In this document: positions 1 through 8,144 of the stretch, piece after piece
How positions within the stretch are numbered: the stretch's first letter is position 1
How the letters are laid out: each line of letters opens with the position of its first letter
Assembly: GCA_030456445.1 (NCBI GenBank)
Contig: JAKDNM010000009.1
Coordinates: 1 to 55,634 of the forward strand
DNA length: 55,634 bases
Origin: Hyphomicrobiales bacterium
GTDB taxonomy: Bacteria; Pseudomonadota; Alphaproteobacteria; Rhizobiales; Rhizobiaceae
Reading direction: 5' to 3'
Made by a program: the position numbers and the translations under genes
Notes under the pieces: model-generated
What the model was told of the DNA's origin: nothing
Databases searched by the model: none
Seen by the model: only the letters and a program-made list of their open reading frames with translations

Positions 1-58
1 GGAAAGCGTGTTCTCGGCTTAGCGTAGGATTCCGCCCCCTCCCGCAAACGACCCCGAT

Positions 59-424
59 ATGATCGAGCGCGATAAGCTATTGCTGTTGGAGGAAGGCCAT
101 TGCTTCCGAGATCAGGCGCTGATGTTTTGTGGACTTCAACAGATCGAAAATTCCGCCACGTTCGGCGTGTCGAGCCTGTCCACGCTTCTGGAGATGGTAG
201 CCAACGGGCTTGGAGTGACATTGATTCCGGAAATTAGTGTGGGGCTGGAGTCAAGGCGCGCAAACATTCATTTGATGCGTTTCGCCGACCCCGAACCAAA
301 GCGGGTTATTGGACTGGCCTGGCGCAGGAGTTCTCCGCGAAAGCATGATTTTGTCAAATTGGGCGAAACGATTACCGCCGTAACCGAGCAGTTGCGGACC
401 CAAGCGTCGGAACACCATGAGTGA
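59..424 (+). pseudogene. OxyR-like LysR regulator, C-terminal remnant
   Basis: The 121 residues match the distal half of an OxyR-type LysR effector domain, including the stretch LLLLEEGHCFRDQAL that holds the redox-active cysteine region in the family. The N-terminal DNA-binding helix-turn-helix is absent: the same frame is closed by a TAG at 20-22 and the window begins 20 bases earlier. The residues between that stop and the first Met still look coding, so this is a decayed or frameshifted 3' end rather than a new short gene. OxyR normally controls peroxide defence; no such function can be expected from this fragment. A gene cut by the window edge that also carries a frameshift would look the same. 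Confidence 0.6.
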
Positions 425-701
425 AAGAGAGGACGTCACGGCCGCTCTCCATCAACAAACTTACGACGGCTCGATACTCAAGCGGTGCCAGCGAGGATAG
501 CCGTACTCAGTTCGCGGTGCCTCGCTTTTCATTGCATAGAGTATCTTGCACTCATCAAGCATCTTTTCAAACGGAATGGAGTCCGTTATGGCCGACGCCG
601 AGCCAGCAACCGCTTACCAGCACTCGTGACTTTTGCTTCCTTTAAAACTATCCTTCAAATTGAGGCAGAACCTGCTTTCGCTAACATGAAGGCTGGATCA
701 A
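425..701. other. Intergenic region, no gene recognised
   Basis: The stretch between the OxyR remnant and the Crp/Fnr gene carries only short open frames without recognisable protein character. The G+C content drops around 590-690. It presumably holds the promoter of the Crp/Fnr gene, but no confident operator was found. Confidence 0.4.
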
Positions 702-1388
702 GTGGACGTGATGGGCAAGAAATCCGATTGGCTGGAACGGTTTGAATGCTTGAACCGCCTCGCGCCTGACCTCCAAGGGGAACTCGTCACGGGCTGTTTT
801 ATTGTGTCGGTTTCGGCCGGCGCCATCGTCTTCGAGCCCGGTCAGACGGCTGACAACCTGCTGTTGCTGCTCAATGGCACGGTCCGTGTACAGCAGAGGT
901 CCGCGACCGGTCGCGAGGTGTTCCTTTACCGTGTCCACGCCGGCGAGAGCTGCGTGCTGACCACCGCCTGTATGCTGGCATTCGAACGCTATTCCGCCGA
1001 GGGCACGGCCGAAACGGATGTGACGGCGGTGGCGATACCGCGCGCGACGTTCGACAATCTCGCGGGCAAGTCGCCGCTGTTCCGACAATTCATCTTCCAA
1101 GCCTTTTCCCGCAGGATTACAGATCTCTTCACGCTGATCGACGACATTGTCTGCCAGAAGATTGACGTGCGGCTTGCAGACCGGCTCCTCGAATTGGCTG
1201 GCGGCGGCGACACCATCCACGCGACGCACCAGGTTTTGGCAAGCGAACTCGGAACTGCGCGCGAGGTTGTCTCCCGAACCCTTGCCGAATTTCAGCGCAG
1301 ACGCTGGATCGAACAATCGCGCGGGAAAATTCGTCTCGTGAGCAACGCCGGCCTAGTCCGGCTCCTGCGGGCTGCCGGAGAACGGTGA
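702..1388 (+). CDS. Crp/Fnr family transcriptional regulator
   Basis: A 228-residue protein with a cyclic-nucleotide-binding-like beta-roll (about residues 20-120; GAIVFEPGQTADNLLLLLNGTVRV) and a C-terminal winged helix (about 160-220; ASELGTAREVVSRTLAEF is the recognition helix). It lacks the N-terminal cysteine cluster of Fnr, so it is not an obvious 4Fe-4S sensor. Cys in the GESCVLTTACML stretch could be redox-active, as in relatives that sit beside rhodanese or YgaP-type genes. The start is GTG 702 or ATG 711. The next gene is a DUF2892 membrane protein 66 bp downstream in the same direction, a pairing common in sulfur-handling loci, so the regulator probably controls it. The effector is unknown. 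Confidence 0.85.
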   Translation: MDVMGKKSDWLERFECLNRLAPDLQGELVTGCFIVSVSAGAIVFEPGQTADNLLLLLNGTVRVQQRSATGREVFLYRVHAGESCVLTTACMLAFERYSAEGTAETDVTAVAIPRATFDNLAGKSPLFRQFIFQAFSRRITDLFTLIDDIVCQKIDVRLADRLLELAGGGDTIHATHQVLASELGTAREVVSRTLAEFQRRRWIEQSRGKIRLVSNAGLVRLLRAAGER

Positions 1389-1454
1389 CAATGTCACCAA
1401 GGCTGGCCGCTCTGTCATGCGATGATGTCTCATCGAAAACCACAGGAGGATCCA

Positions 1455-1667
1455 ATGCGCACCAACATGGGAACGATCGATCGAGGACTGCGGCTAGTTG
1501 TAGCGGCAGCTCTCCTCTACGCGGCATTCGGCGGCGCCACTGTTGTCGCCGCGGGTATCCTTCACTGGGTCGTCGTTGCCGTCGCCGTGGTTTTCATCCT
1601 GACCTCGTTCGTCGGCAATTGCCCGCTCTACAGTATTCTCGGCATCAAGACGTGTCGGTCCGCGTGA
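1455..1667 (+). CDS. DUF2892 (YgaP-like) small membrane protein
   Basis: 70 residues beginning at ATG 1455, preceded by a strong AGGAGG ribosome-binding site (1444-1449). Two hydrophobic helices (about residues 12-30 and 34-52) are followed by the hallmark FVGNCPLYSILGIKTC end, with two cysteines. In YgaP this transmembrane part is fused to a rhodanese domain; here it stands alone. It probably anchors or passes sulfane sulfur at the inner membrane, but the biochemical role of stand-alone DUF2892 proteins is not established. A longer frame from 1422 exists, but the Shine-Dalgarno position favours 1455. Confidence 0.8.
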   Translation: MRTNMGTIDRGLRLVVAAALLYAAFGGATVVAAGILHWVVVAVAVVFILTSFVGNCPLYSILGIKTCRSA

Positions 1668-1989
1668 GCCGCTACATACATCCGTTCGAGACTGATGCTA
1701 TACCCAACCAGATGAACGTCCAGCCTGTTGTCACCGCCTTTTTCACCCTGCGGCCACGAATTGAGCGGCCCGAGAGTCGTGACAGAACGTGCCGGACACA
1801 CGGGTAACACTTTTCGCGTTTTGCGGGAGGTGTTGATGCCTTGGAGTAAGTGTTCGGTGATGGATGAGCGTGTCGTTTTGTTGGCCACCCTTTTTGATGG
1901 CGAGGGGGATGATGCCGGTCAATACGCTTTGATCCGATGGAGGCTGCCGACCTTTCGCTCCATCCCGGTTTACGCTTTACGTCGTTTGG
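1668..1989. other. Intergenic region between convergent genes
   Basis: This separates the DUF2892 gene from the 3' end of the minus-strand TauE gene. No coding frame with recognisable homology and no clear terminator hairpin was seen. Confidence 0.4.
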
Positions 1990-2778
1990 CTACGCTAGGA
2001 AGTCCGGCACGCTACGATAAAGCATATAGATCGCAACGACGACGATCAGCGCGGCGAACAGCGCGCCGAGCGTTCCTTTCTTGCCAGCAAGGCGGCGTGC
2101 GACGAGACTGCCTGCGATGCCGCCAACCACGCCGCCAGCCACAAACAGGATTGCCAGAGGCCAGTCAACGAGACCGGAAAGCGTGTAGTTGAAGGCAGTC
2201 GTCAGACCAAACGCAGTAATCGCGACAAGTGAAGAGCCGATTGCGTTAATGATCGGCATGCCTGTCGAGGCCATCAGCCCCGGGACGATCAGGAATCCGC
2301 CGCCGATGCCGAAAAAGCCGGAAAACGCTCCGGTAAGGCCACCATAGCCCGCGACCTTGGGCGCGTTCTCGCGCGTGCACTGGGCGGCCGCATCGCCTTC
2401 ACGGCCCCGGCTCCTGAACATCAGCGTGCCCACCACCAGCATCAGCAGAGCAAACAGCACCAGCAGTTGCTTGCCATCCACGATCTTGCCGAGGCTGGAA
2501 CCGAGGAAGGCGCCGACGATGCCGGCGGCACTGTAGACGCCGGCGCAGCGCCATTTGACATTCCCCAGTCGCCAATGGCTGATCATGTTGGTGAAGGCGT
2601 TCGCCGCGACGGCGAAGGCGCTCGTGCCAATCGCCATATGAGCATTCGGCACGCCGACCACATAGACCATCAAAGGAACGGCCAGGATCGAACCGCCGCC
2701 TCCGAACATGCCGAGGCTGAAGCCGACGATCCCTCCGGATATAACGCCGAGGAAGTATTGCAGAAAAGACAGGGTCAT
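1990..2778 (-). CDS. TauE/SafE family sulfite exporter
   Basis: A 262-residue polytopic inner-membrane protein with the two family repeats: GGIVGFSLGMFGGGGSILAVPL near the N-terminus and SGFFGIGGGFLIVPGLM about 150 residues later. About eight hydrophobic segments are visible. TauE/SafE proteins export sulfite, sulfoacetate or related anions. As last gene of an operon with a persulfide dioxygenase and SQR, the likely cargo is sulfite made by persulfide oxidation; that substrate is inferred from context. It starts 20 bp after the DUF442-SQR gene. A paralogue with the same motifs lies at 19369-20148. Confidence 0.9.
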   Translation of the reverse strand: MTLSFLQYFLGVISGGIVGFSLGMFGGGGSILAVPLMVYVVGVPNAHMAIGTSAFAVAANAFTNMISHWRLGNVKWRCAGVYSAAGIVGAFLGSSLGKIVDGKQLLVLFALLMLVVGTLMFRSRGREGDAAAQCTRENAPKVAGYGGLTGAFSGFFGIGGGFLIVPGLMASTGMPIINAIGSSLVAITAFGLTTAFNYTLSGLVDWPLAILFVAGGVVGGIAGSLVARRLAGKKGTLGALFAALIVVVAIYMLYRSVPDFLA

Positions 2779-2798
2779 ACGGTTTCAGGGCAAGCGTT

Positions 2799-4499
2799 TC
2801 AGCTCGTTTTGCCTTCCAGTTGTGTCGTGTGTTTCGGCTTTGCAAGCGGCTCGCGGCCCTTGAGCATCGCCTGCCAATAGATCGGTGGAAGCATCTTCTC
2901 CTTCAGGAACCAGGCCAGGCGTGACGGCTTGAGGTCATCGATCAGCCATGACGGGAAGCTCGGGACGCGTTTGCCGCCATAGGCAAATTCCGCGAGAACG
3001 ATCTTGCCGCGTTCGACGGTGAGTGGGCAAGAGCCGTAACCGTCGTAGATGGCACGGCGGCGTGAATCGAGTTTGCCCATGTCGGCGAGCAGGTTTTCCG
3101 CAACGACAGGCGCCTGCTTGCGCGCTGCGGCTGCCGTCTTAGCGTTCGGTGCGCTCACCACATCGCCAAGGCCATAGACGTTCTCATATTTGGTGTGCTT
3201 GAGCGTGTTCTGATCAACCGAGACCCAGCCGCTGTCGGCTGCCAGCGCACTGGCGCGAATGAAGTCCGGCGCGGTCTGGGGAGGAACGACATGGATCATG
3301 TCGAACCTGCGCTCAACGATTTCGCTGTTGCCTTCCTTGCCGGTCTTCTTGAACCATGCCGTCTTCGCCGACCCGTCGATGCGGATGAGATTGTCGCCGA
3401 AAGAGAGCTGAATGCCGTATCGCTCAACATACTTCATCAGCGGCGGGACGTAATCGGCGACGCCGAAGAGACTAGGTCCCGCAACGAGGAACTCGACATT
3501 GCAAGCTTTGAGGATGCCTTTGTCGAGCCAGGTGTCGCAGGATAGATACATCGCCTTTTGCGGCGCGCCGGCGCATTTGATCGGCATCGGCGGTTGTGTG
3601 AAGAGCGCCGTTCCGCCTTTGAACTCGTTGACAAGCTTCCAGGTATAGGGCGCTAGATCGTAGCGGTAGTTGGAGGTGACACCGTTCTTGCCCAGCGTTT
3701 CGGGAAGGCCTTCGACGCCCGCCCAGTTGAGCTTCAAACCGGGCGCAACGACAAGCCATTGATATTTGACGACGCGGCAGCCTTCGAGGACGACCGCGTT
3801 GTTGTCGGGATCGAAGGCGACGACGCCGGCCTTGATGCGCTTGACACCGCGCGGGATAAGCGAATCAAGCTGGCGGCGCGTCTGTTCAGGCGTGAAAATG
3901 CCGGCCCCTACTAGCGTCCAGCCGGGCTGGTAATAATGGACGTCGGCCGGGTCGATGATGACGATGTCAAGATCCTTCGTGCGCGCGAGCATGCTGGCCG
4001 CTACGGCGATGCCTGCCGCGCCGCCGCCGACCACAACGATCTGGTGGCTTTCGCTCGCCGTGCCGGTCAGGACCCTGCCGCCATTGGCGATACGCGCCGC
4101 AACGCCGGAAAGGTCATACCCGGCCGCCTTTCCGGTCGCGAGAATCTCCGGAACGCTCTTGCCGCCGCGTTCCGCCTCGGACAGTGCCCATAAGGTGGTC
4201 GTGCGCGTACCGGTGCGGCAATAGCCGATCACCGGCGTGGGCAGCTCTTTGAGTGCCTCCGCGAAATCCCTGACATGGGCGTCTGAAAGCTTCCCCGGCG
4301 CTACGGGGATGTAGCGCGCCTCCAGTCCCGTTTTTCGGGCCTCCGCGTTGATCTCAGCGAAAGTGGGCTGATCGTCGCCCTCGCCATCCGGCCGGTTGAC
4401 GATGATCGATTTGAAACCGGCGTCGGCCGCTTCCCTGACCTCGGCAAGCGAGAGCTGCTTCGAAACCGAGAGATGTTCGCTGATTTTCTTCGCTTCCAT
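2799..4499 (-). CDS. DUF442 sulfurtransferase/phosphatase-like domain fused to sulfide:quinone oxidoreductase
   Basis: 566 residues from the ATG at 4499, which has an AGGGAGGAT ribosome site just upstream; a longer open frame to 4718 overlaps the ArsR gene and is unlikely to be used. Residues about 1-125 form a beta-lactamase-hydrolase-like (DUF442) domain with the catalytic loop YCRTGTR. From about residue 135 (VVVGGGAAGIAVA) it is an FAD sulfide:quinone oxidoreductase, with the conserved cysteines in IKCAGAPQKAMYL and DGYGSCPLT. SQR oxidises sulfide to sulfane sulfur and reduces quinone at the membrane; the DUF442 half probably takes over the persulfide. It sits between the ArsR sensor and the TauE exporter. 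The fused architecture is known from other proteobacterial BigR-type operons. Confidence 0.9.
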   Translation of the reverse strand: MEAKKISEHLSVSKQLSLAEVREAADAGFKSIIVNRPDGEGDDQPTFAEINAEARKTGLEARYIPVAPGKLSDAHVRDFAEALKELPTPVIGYCRTGTRTTTLWALSEAERGGKSVPEILATGKAAGYDLSGVAARIANGGRVLTGTASESHQIVVVGGGAAGIAVAASMLARTKDLDIVIIDPADVHYYQPGWTLVGAGIFTPEQTRRQLDSLIPRGVKRIKAGVVAFDPDNNAVVLEGCRVVKYQWLVVAPGLKLNWAGVEGLPETLGKNGVTSNYRYDLAPYTWKLVNEFKGGTALFTQPPMPIKCAGAPQKAMYLSCDTWLDKGILKACNVEFLVAGPSLFGVADYVPPLMKYVERYGIQLSFGDNLIRIDGSAKTAWFKKTGKEGNSEIVERRFDMIHVVPPQTAPDFIRASALAADSGWVSVDQNTLKHTKYENVYGLGDVVSAPNAKTAAAARKQAPVVAENLLADMGKLDSRRRAIYDGYGSCPLTVERGKIVLAEFAYGGKRVPSFPSWLIDDLKPSRLAWFLKEKMLPPIYWQAMLKGREPLAKPKHTTQLEGKTS

Positions 4500-4539
4500 G
4501 TTATCCTCCCTGGAAGGGGTTATTGGAAAAGCCGTGCGA

Positions 4540-4974
4540 TCAAGTGAGCCGCGCGTTTTCCTCCTGATCGAGAAGCCGGGCGAATACCGCCGCGTGAGAA
4601 CGCGGCTCGGTTCTGGGCTTGCGATCCGCCGGAGGTTGCGGCGCGGGCCTTCCGGCCACGGTTTGCGGCGTGCAGAAAAGGGCGTGAACGTAGCCGACAA
4701 GGGCGCGGGCTCGCGCATCCGTCAGTTTGTAGAAAACGATCTTCGCCTCGCGGCGGTCATCGACCAGGCCTGTCTTGCGCAATTCGCCGAGTTGCTGGGA
4801 AAGCGTCGGCTGACGGATGCCTAGCTTTTGCTCCATCTCGCCCACGGACGCTTCCCCTTCCGACAGGCGACAGAGAATCGCGAGGCGATTGGGATTGGCG
4901 ATAATCTTCAAAAGGTCCGCTGCTTCGACGATCACGTCGGAGGCTGGCTGTCCGGCAGGTGCCTTTGCCCGCAT
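4540..4974 (-). CDS. bigR: ArsR family persulfide-sensing repressor (BigR/SqrR type)
   Basis: 144 residues from ATG 4974 (GTG 4986 is an alternative). A winged-helix ArsR fold with recognition helix IRQPTLSQQLGELRKTGLV. Two cysteines, C35 (LAILCRL) and C101 (HALFC), sit at the positions that form the tetrasulfide or disulfide switch in SqrR and BigR. This family represses sulfide-detoxification operons until reactive sulfur species crosslink the pair. The gene starts 2 bp after the persulfide dioxygenase stop, so it is co-transcribed and probably autoregulated from the 6519-6544 inverted repeat. The C-terminal 40 residues (Pro/Arg rich) are longer than usual for the family. Confidence 0.85.
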   Translation of the reverse strand: MRAKAPAGQPASDVIVEAADLLKIIANPNRLAILCRLSEGEASVGEMEQKLGIRQPTLSQQLGELRKTGLVDDRREAKIVFYKLTDARARALVGYVHALFCTPQTVAGRPAPQPPADRKPRTEPRSHAAVFARLLDQEENARLT

Positions 4975-4976
4975 CG

Positions 4977-5858
4977 CTAGCTCCACGCCGCGCCGTCAAG
5001 CGCGTCCAGAGGAAATTTGAGATAGCGCCTGCCGTTGGCTTCGGGTTCGGGCAGACGGCCACCATTGACGTTCACCTGCAGCGCATGAAGGATGAGCTTC
5101 GGCATCGGCAGGGTCCGGTCGCGCGCCTCGCGCAGTTCGATGAAAGCGACTTCATTCCCGGTCCTGACCAGATGGATGTTCGCTGCGAGTTGTTCAGCGA
5201 CGGTCGATTCCCATTTCGGCCGACGACCGCCGGGCTGATAGTCATGTCCTGTGAAGACGCGTGTTTCGGGAGGAAGCGCCACAATCTCCTGGATCGAACG
5301 CCACAATCGCGAAGCACTGCCGCCCGGAAAATCCGCCCGGGCGGTGCCGCCATCGGGCATGAACAGCGTGTCGTGGACAAAAGCGGTATCTCCGATCACA
5401 TAGGTGATCGACGCGAGCGTGTGTCCCGGAGAAAACAGGATCTTCGCGGCGGTGTCGCCAACCCGGAACGTATCGCCTTCGGCGAAGAGACGGTTCCATT
5501 GCGAGCCGTCGGCCGGAAAATCCGGCCAGTTGTAGATGTCCTTCCAGAGCCTCTGGACCTCGACCACCTTCTCACCGATGGCCGTCGGCGCGCCGGTGGC
5601 GTCGCGCAGATAGCGGGCCGCGGATAGATGGTCGGCATGCGGATGCGTATCGAGTATCCACTCCACCGACAGGCTTTCGGCGTGCACGTAGTCGAGAAGC
5701 GTATCGGCGCTTTCTGTCTTGGTTGCGCCCGACTTCTCATCGAAGTCGAGGACCGGATCGATGATGGCACAGCGGCGCGTCCGCGGGCAACTCACCACAT
5801 ACTGGATGGAGAAGGTGCGAGGATCGAAGAAGCCCTTGACATTCGGCTTGCCGGTCAT
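4977..5858 (-). CDS. Metallo-beta-lactamase-fold persulfide dioxygenase (ETHE1/Blh-like)
   Basis: 293 residues from ATG 5858, whose ATGA overlaps the peroxiredoxin stop. The metal site is clear: THPHADH (H72, H74, D76, H77) and later SPGHTLAS and FTGHDYQPGG. ETHE1-type enzymes use one Fe(II) to oxidise glutathione persulfide to sulfite, and plant-associated relatives are called Blh. The neighbours (SQR, DUF442, sulfite exporter, BigR) support this substrate. The very similar protein at 17217-18107 is a second copy. An open frame continues upstream to 6614 but only through the peroxiredoxin gene in another frame. Confidence 0.9.
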   Translation of the reverse strand: MTGKPNVKGFFDPRTFSIQYVVSCPRTRRCAIIDPVLDFDEKSGATKTESADTLLDYVHAESLSVEWILDTHPHADHLSAARYLRDATGAPTAIGEKVVEVQRLWKDIYNWPDFPADGSQWNRLFAEGDTFRVGDTAAKILFSPGHTLASITYVIGDTAFVHDTLFMPDGGTARADFPGGSASRLWRSIQEIVALPPETRVFTGHDYQPGGRRPKWESTVAEQLAANIHLVRTGNEVAFIELREARDRTLPMPKLILHALQVNVNGGRLPEPEANGRRYLKFPLDALDGAAWS

Positions 5859-6496
5859 TGCTCGAACTCCGGCTGCATGGTGCGATAGAACCAGTCCGGA
5901 TCGAGTTCTCCCTCCGCCGAGATCACCGCTGCGGGTTTGATCACTCGGCCGCCTGGTTGCCAGGCTTCCGGCGTGAAAACGTTGTAAGCATCCGTCGCCT
6001 GGAGTGCGCGGACCGTGCGCAGTATTTCTTCGACATTGCGGCCGGTCGACATTGGGTAGGACGCGGTCATGCGGATGATACCGTCTGGATCGATGATGAA
6101 GCACGCGCGAACGGTGGTGCTGTCGGGCGCGTCCGGCCGCAGCATGCCGTAGGCCTTCGCGATCGCCATCGACGGATCTTCCGCGATCGGGAACGGGATG
6201 GCGACGCCGAACGCGTCCTTGATCGCCTTGACCCAGGCCAGGTGGGAAAAGAGGCTGTCCACCGAGAGTCCGAGCAGATCGCAATCCGCCGTCTGGAACG
6301 CGTCGTAGTGCCGGGCGAAAGCGAGGAATTCCGAGGTGCAGACAGGCGTGAAATCGGCGGGATGGGAAAAGAAGACCAGCCAGCGGCCGCGATAGCCGTC
6401 GACCGAGCGCTCGCCCAAGGTGGTGCGGCAGAGAAAACGCGGTGCTGGAGAGCCGATCTGGGGATACTGCAAAGCGGGGTCGAATTCCTGGGCCAT
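5855..6496 (-). CDS. Prx6-type (1-Cys) peroxiredoxin
   Basis: 213 residues. The peroxidatic motif PADFTPVCT places the active cysteine at C53, and RACFIIDPDGIIRMT plus a long C-terminal extension are typical of the Prx6/AhpC-Prx6 subgroup. It reduces peroxides, and possibly persulfides, in the cytoplasm. It is the first gene of the minus-strand sulfide operon: its stop overlaps the dioxygenase start and the putative ArsR operator lies 23-48 bp before its ATG. Its place there suggests a role against hydrogen peroxide formed during sulfide oxidation, but that is inference. Confidence 0.9.
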   Translation of the reverse strand: MAQEFDPALQYPQIGSPAPRFLCRTTLGERSVDGYRGRWLVFFSHPADFTPVCTSEFLAFARHYDAFQTADCDLLGLSVDSLFSHLAWVKAIKDAFGVAIPFPIAEDPSMAIAKAYGMLRPDAPDSTTVRACFIIDPDGIIRMTASYPMSTGRNVEEILRTVRALQATDAYNVFTPEAWQPGGRVIKPAAVISAEGELDPDWFYRTMQPEFEQ

Positions 6497-6518
6497 GCCG
6501 GCTCCGATTTATTGAACT

Positions 6519-6544
6519 ATCAATTTCGAAACTGATGAATTGAT
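6519..6544. promoter_or_regulatory. Inverted repeat, candidate ArsR (BigR) operator
   Basis: ATCAATT (6519-6525) and AATTGAT (6538-6544) form a perfect 7-bp inverted repeat with a 12-bp spacer in a markedly AT-rich patch. It lies 23 bp upstream of the peroxiredoxin ATG and about 190 bp upstream of cioA. BigR-type repressors bind AT-rich palindromes over the promoter. It could control one or both divergent transcripts. Confidence 0.5.
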
Positions 6545-6735
6545 TTAGGCCAAGTTTGGTAGTAGTGCAAGTCTTGACTGCGAAATGAGATCGTGCGGCG
6601 ATTGGCTTGACCAAAGTTGCCGCCCCGAACCGGCGAATGCCCGAAGGGGTCTCGAATCGTCACTGATTGCCTTGTCGGGAGCCATCGGCAGACCGCGACC
6701 CGGTAGACGCATTCGTCGCTTCGGCCAGAGAGGTC

Positions 6736-8139
6736 ATGATGTTCCAAGGAATGAGCGCTATCGATCTTGCACGTGGCCAGTTCGCCTTCACGGTGATGTT
6801 CCACATCGTCTTCCCCGCCTTCACAATAGGTATCGCCAGCTACCTCGCGGTTCTCGAAGGCCTGTGGCTGTGGACCAGGGACGAGGTCTACATGCGCATT
6901 TTCGACTACTGGAAGACGATCTTCGCCGTCGTCTTCGGCATGGGTGTCGTTTCCGGCATCGTCATGTCCTACCAGTTCGGCACCAACTGGTCCGTCTTTT
7001 CCGACAAGGCCGGCCCAGTTATCGGCCCATTGATGGGCTACGAGGTGCTCTCGGCTTTTTTCCTCGAGGCCGGCTTCCTCGGCATCATGCTGTTCGGCCT
7101 CAACAAGGTCGGGCCGAAGCTGCATTTCACCGCCACCGTGATGGTTGCGATCGGCACGCTGTTCTCCGCCTTCTGGATCCTGTCGGCCAATTCCTGGATG
7201 CAGACGCCGACCGGCTATTCCATCAACGAGGCCGGTCAGTTCGTTCCGGAGGACTGGTGGGCCGTCATCTTCAATCCGTCTTTCCCCTACCGCCTCGTGC
7301 ACATGACGCTGGCCGCCTATTTGACGACGGCTTTCGTCGTCGGCGCGGTGTCTGCCTGGCACCTTCTTTCCGACCGCGAAAACCGGGCCGCACGCACCAT
7401 GTTCTCCATGGCCATGTGGATGGCGCTTATCGTGGCGCCGGTCCAGATCTTCGCCGGCGACCAGCACGGTCTCAATACGCTGGAGCACCAGCCGCGCAAG
7501 ATCGCCGCCATGGAAGGCCACTGGGAAACCGAAGCCGGTGCGCCGCTTATCCTCTTCGGCATACCAGACGACGATGCGGAAGTGACGCGCTACAAGCTCG
7601 AAATCCCCTATGGCAGCGCACTGATTTTGACGCACAGCCTCGACGGCACGCTCAAGGGCCTGAAGGAATGGGCGAAGCAGGATCGGCCACCCATGGAGAT
7701 CGTCTTCTGGTCCTTCCGCATCATGGTCGGGCTCGGCTTCCTGATGCTCGGCATCGGGCTGTGGAGCGGATGGCGGCGACTGCGTGGCCACCTCTTTGAC
7801 GACCAATGGCTCCTGCGCGCGGCCATCGTCATGGGGCCGAGCGGGTTTGTCGCCGTGCTCGCAGGCTGGGTGACAACAGAAGTCGGCCGCCAGCCCTACA
7901 CAGTCTACGAGCTGCTGCGCACCGCCGACAGCGCCGCCCCGCTCGCCGCACCGGCGGTGGCTGCCTCGCTGATCGCCTTCATCGTCGTCTACTGCGCGGT
8001 GTTCGGCGCCGGCATCTTTTATATTTTGCGCCTGATGCACCGCCGGCCCGGCCACGAGACGCCGGTCGAGGAACTGGGGCCGACCCACGCGGCCGGCATC
8101 CCGCCCGCGATCGACAGCAACAGGGCACGAGGAGAGTGA
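6736..8139 (+). CDS. cioA: Cytochrome bd-type quinol oxidase subunit I, CIO branch
   Basis: 467 residues from ATG 6736 (ATG 6739 follows directly), with AGAGAGG just upstream. The haem b595 ligand His (H23 in FTVMFHIVFPAF) and the GWVTTEVGRQPYTV motif are present, as are about nine membrane helices. The quinol-binding Q-loop between about residues 250 and 330 is short, as in cyanide-insensitive oxidases (CioA) rather than long-loop CydA of E. coli. Such oxidases reduce oxygen to water with quinol and resist sulfide and cyanide. It follows the sulfide operon divergently and pairs with cioB 5 bp downstream. Confidence 0.95.
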   Translation: MMFQGMSAIDLARGQFAFTVMFHIVFPAFTIGIASYLAVLEGLWLWTRDEVYMRIFDYWKTIFAVVFGMGVVSGIVMSYQFGTNWSVFSDKAGPVIGPLMGYEVLSAFFLEAGFLGIMLFGLNKVGPKLHFTATVMVAIGTLFSAFWILSANSWMQTPTGYSINEAGQFVPEDWWAVIFNPSFPYRLVHMTLAAYLTTAFVVGAVSAWHLLSDRENRAARTMFSMAMWMALIVAPVQIFAGDQHGLNTLEHQPRKIAAMEGHWETEAGAPLILFGIPDDDAEVTRYKLEIPYGSALILTHSLDGTLKGLKEWAKQDRPPMEIVFWSFRIMVGLGFLMLGIGLWSGWRRLRGHLFDDQWLLRAAIVMGPSGFVAVLAGWVTTEVGRQPYTVYELLRTADSAAPLAAPAVAASLIAFIVVYCAVFGAGIFYILRLMHRRPGHETPVEELGPTHAAGIPPAIDSNRARGE

Positions 8140-8144
8140 CGGCC

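Noticed and set aside
5859..6614. N-terminal extension of the persulfide dioxygenase frame
   Set aside because: It runs through the peroxiredoxin gene in another frame; the ATG at 5858 overlaps the peroxiredoxin stop and begins the true homology.
6520..8088. Minus-strand 522-codon open frame opposite cioA
   Set aside because: It is an antisense shadow of a high-G+C gene: Asp/Glu/His-rich with no family pattern, while the plus strand encodes an unmistakable oxidase subunit.
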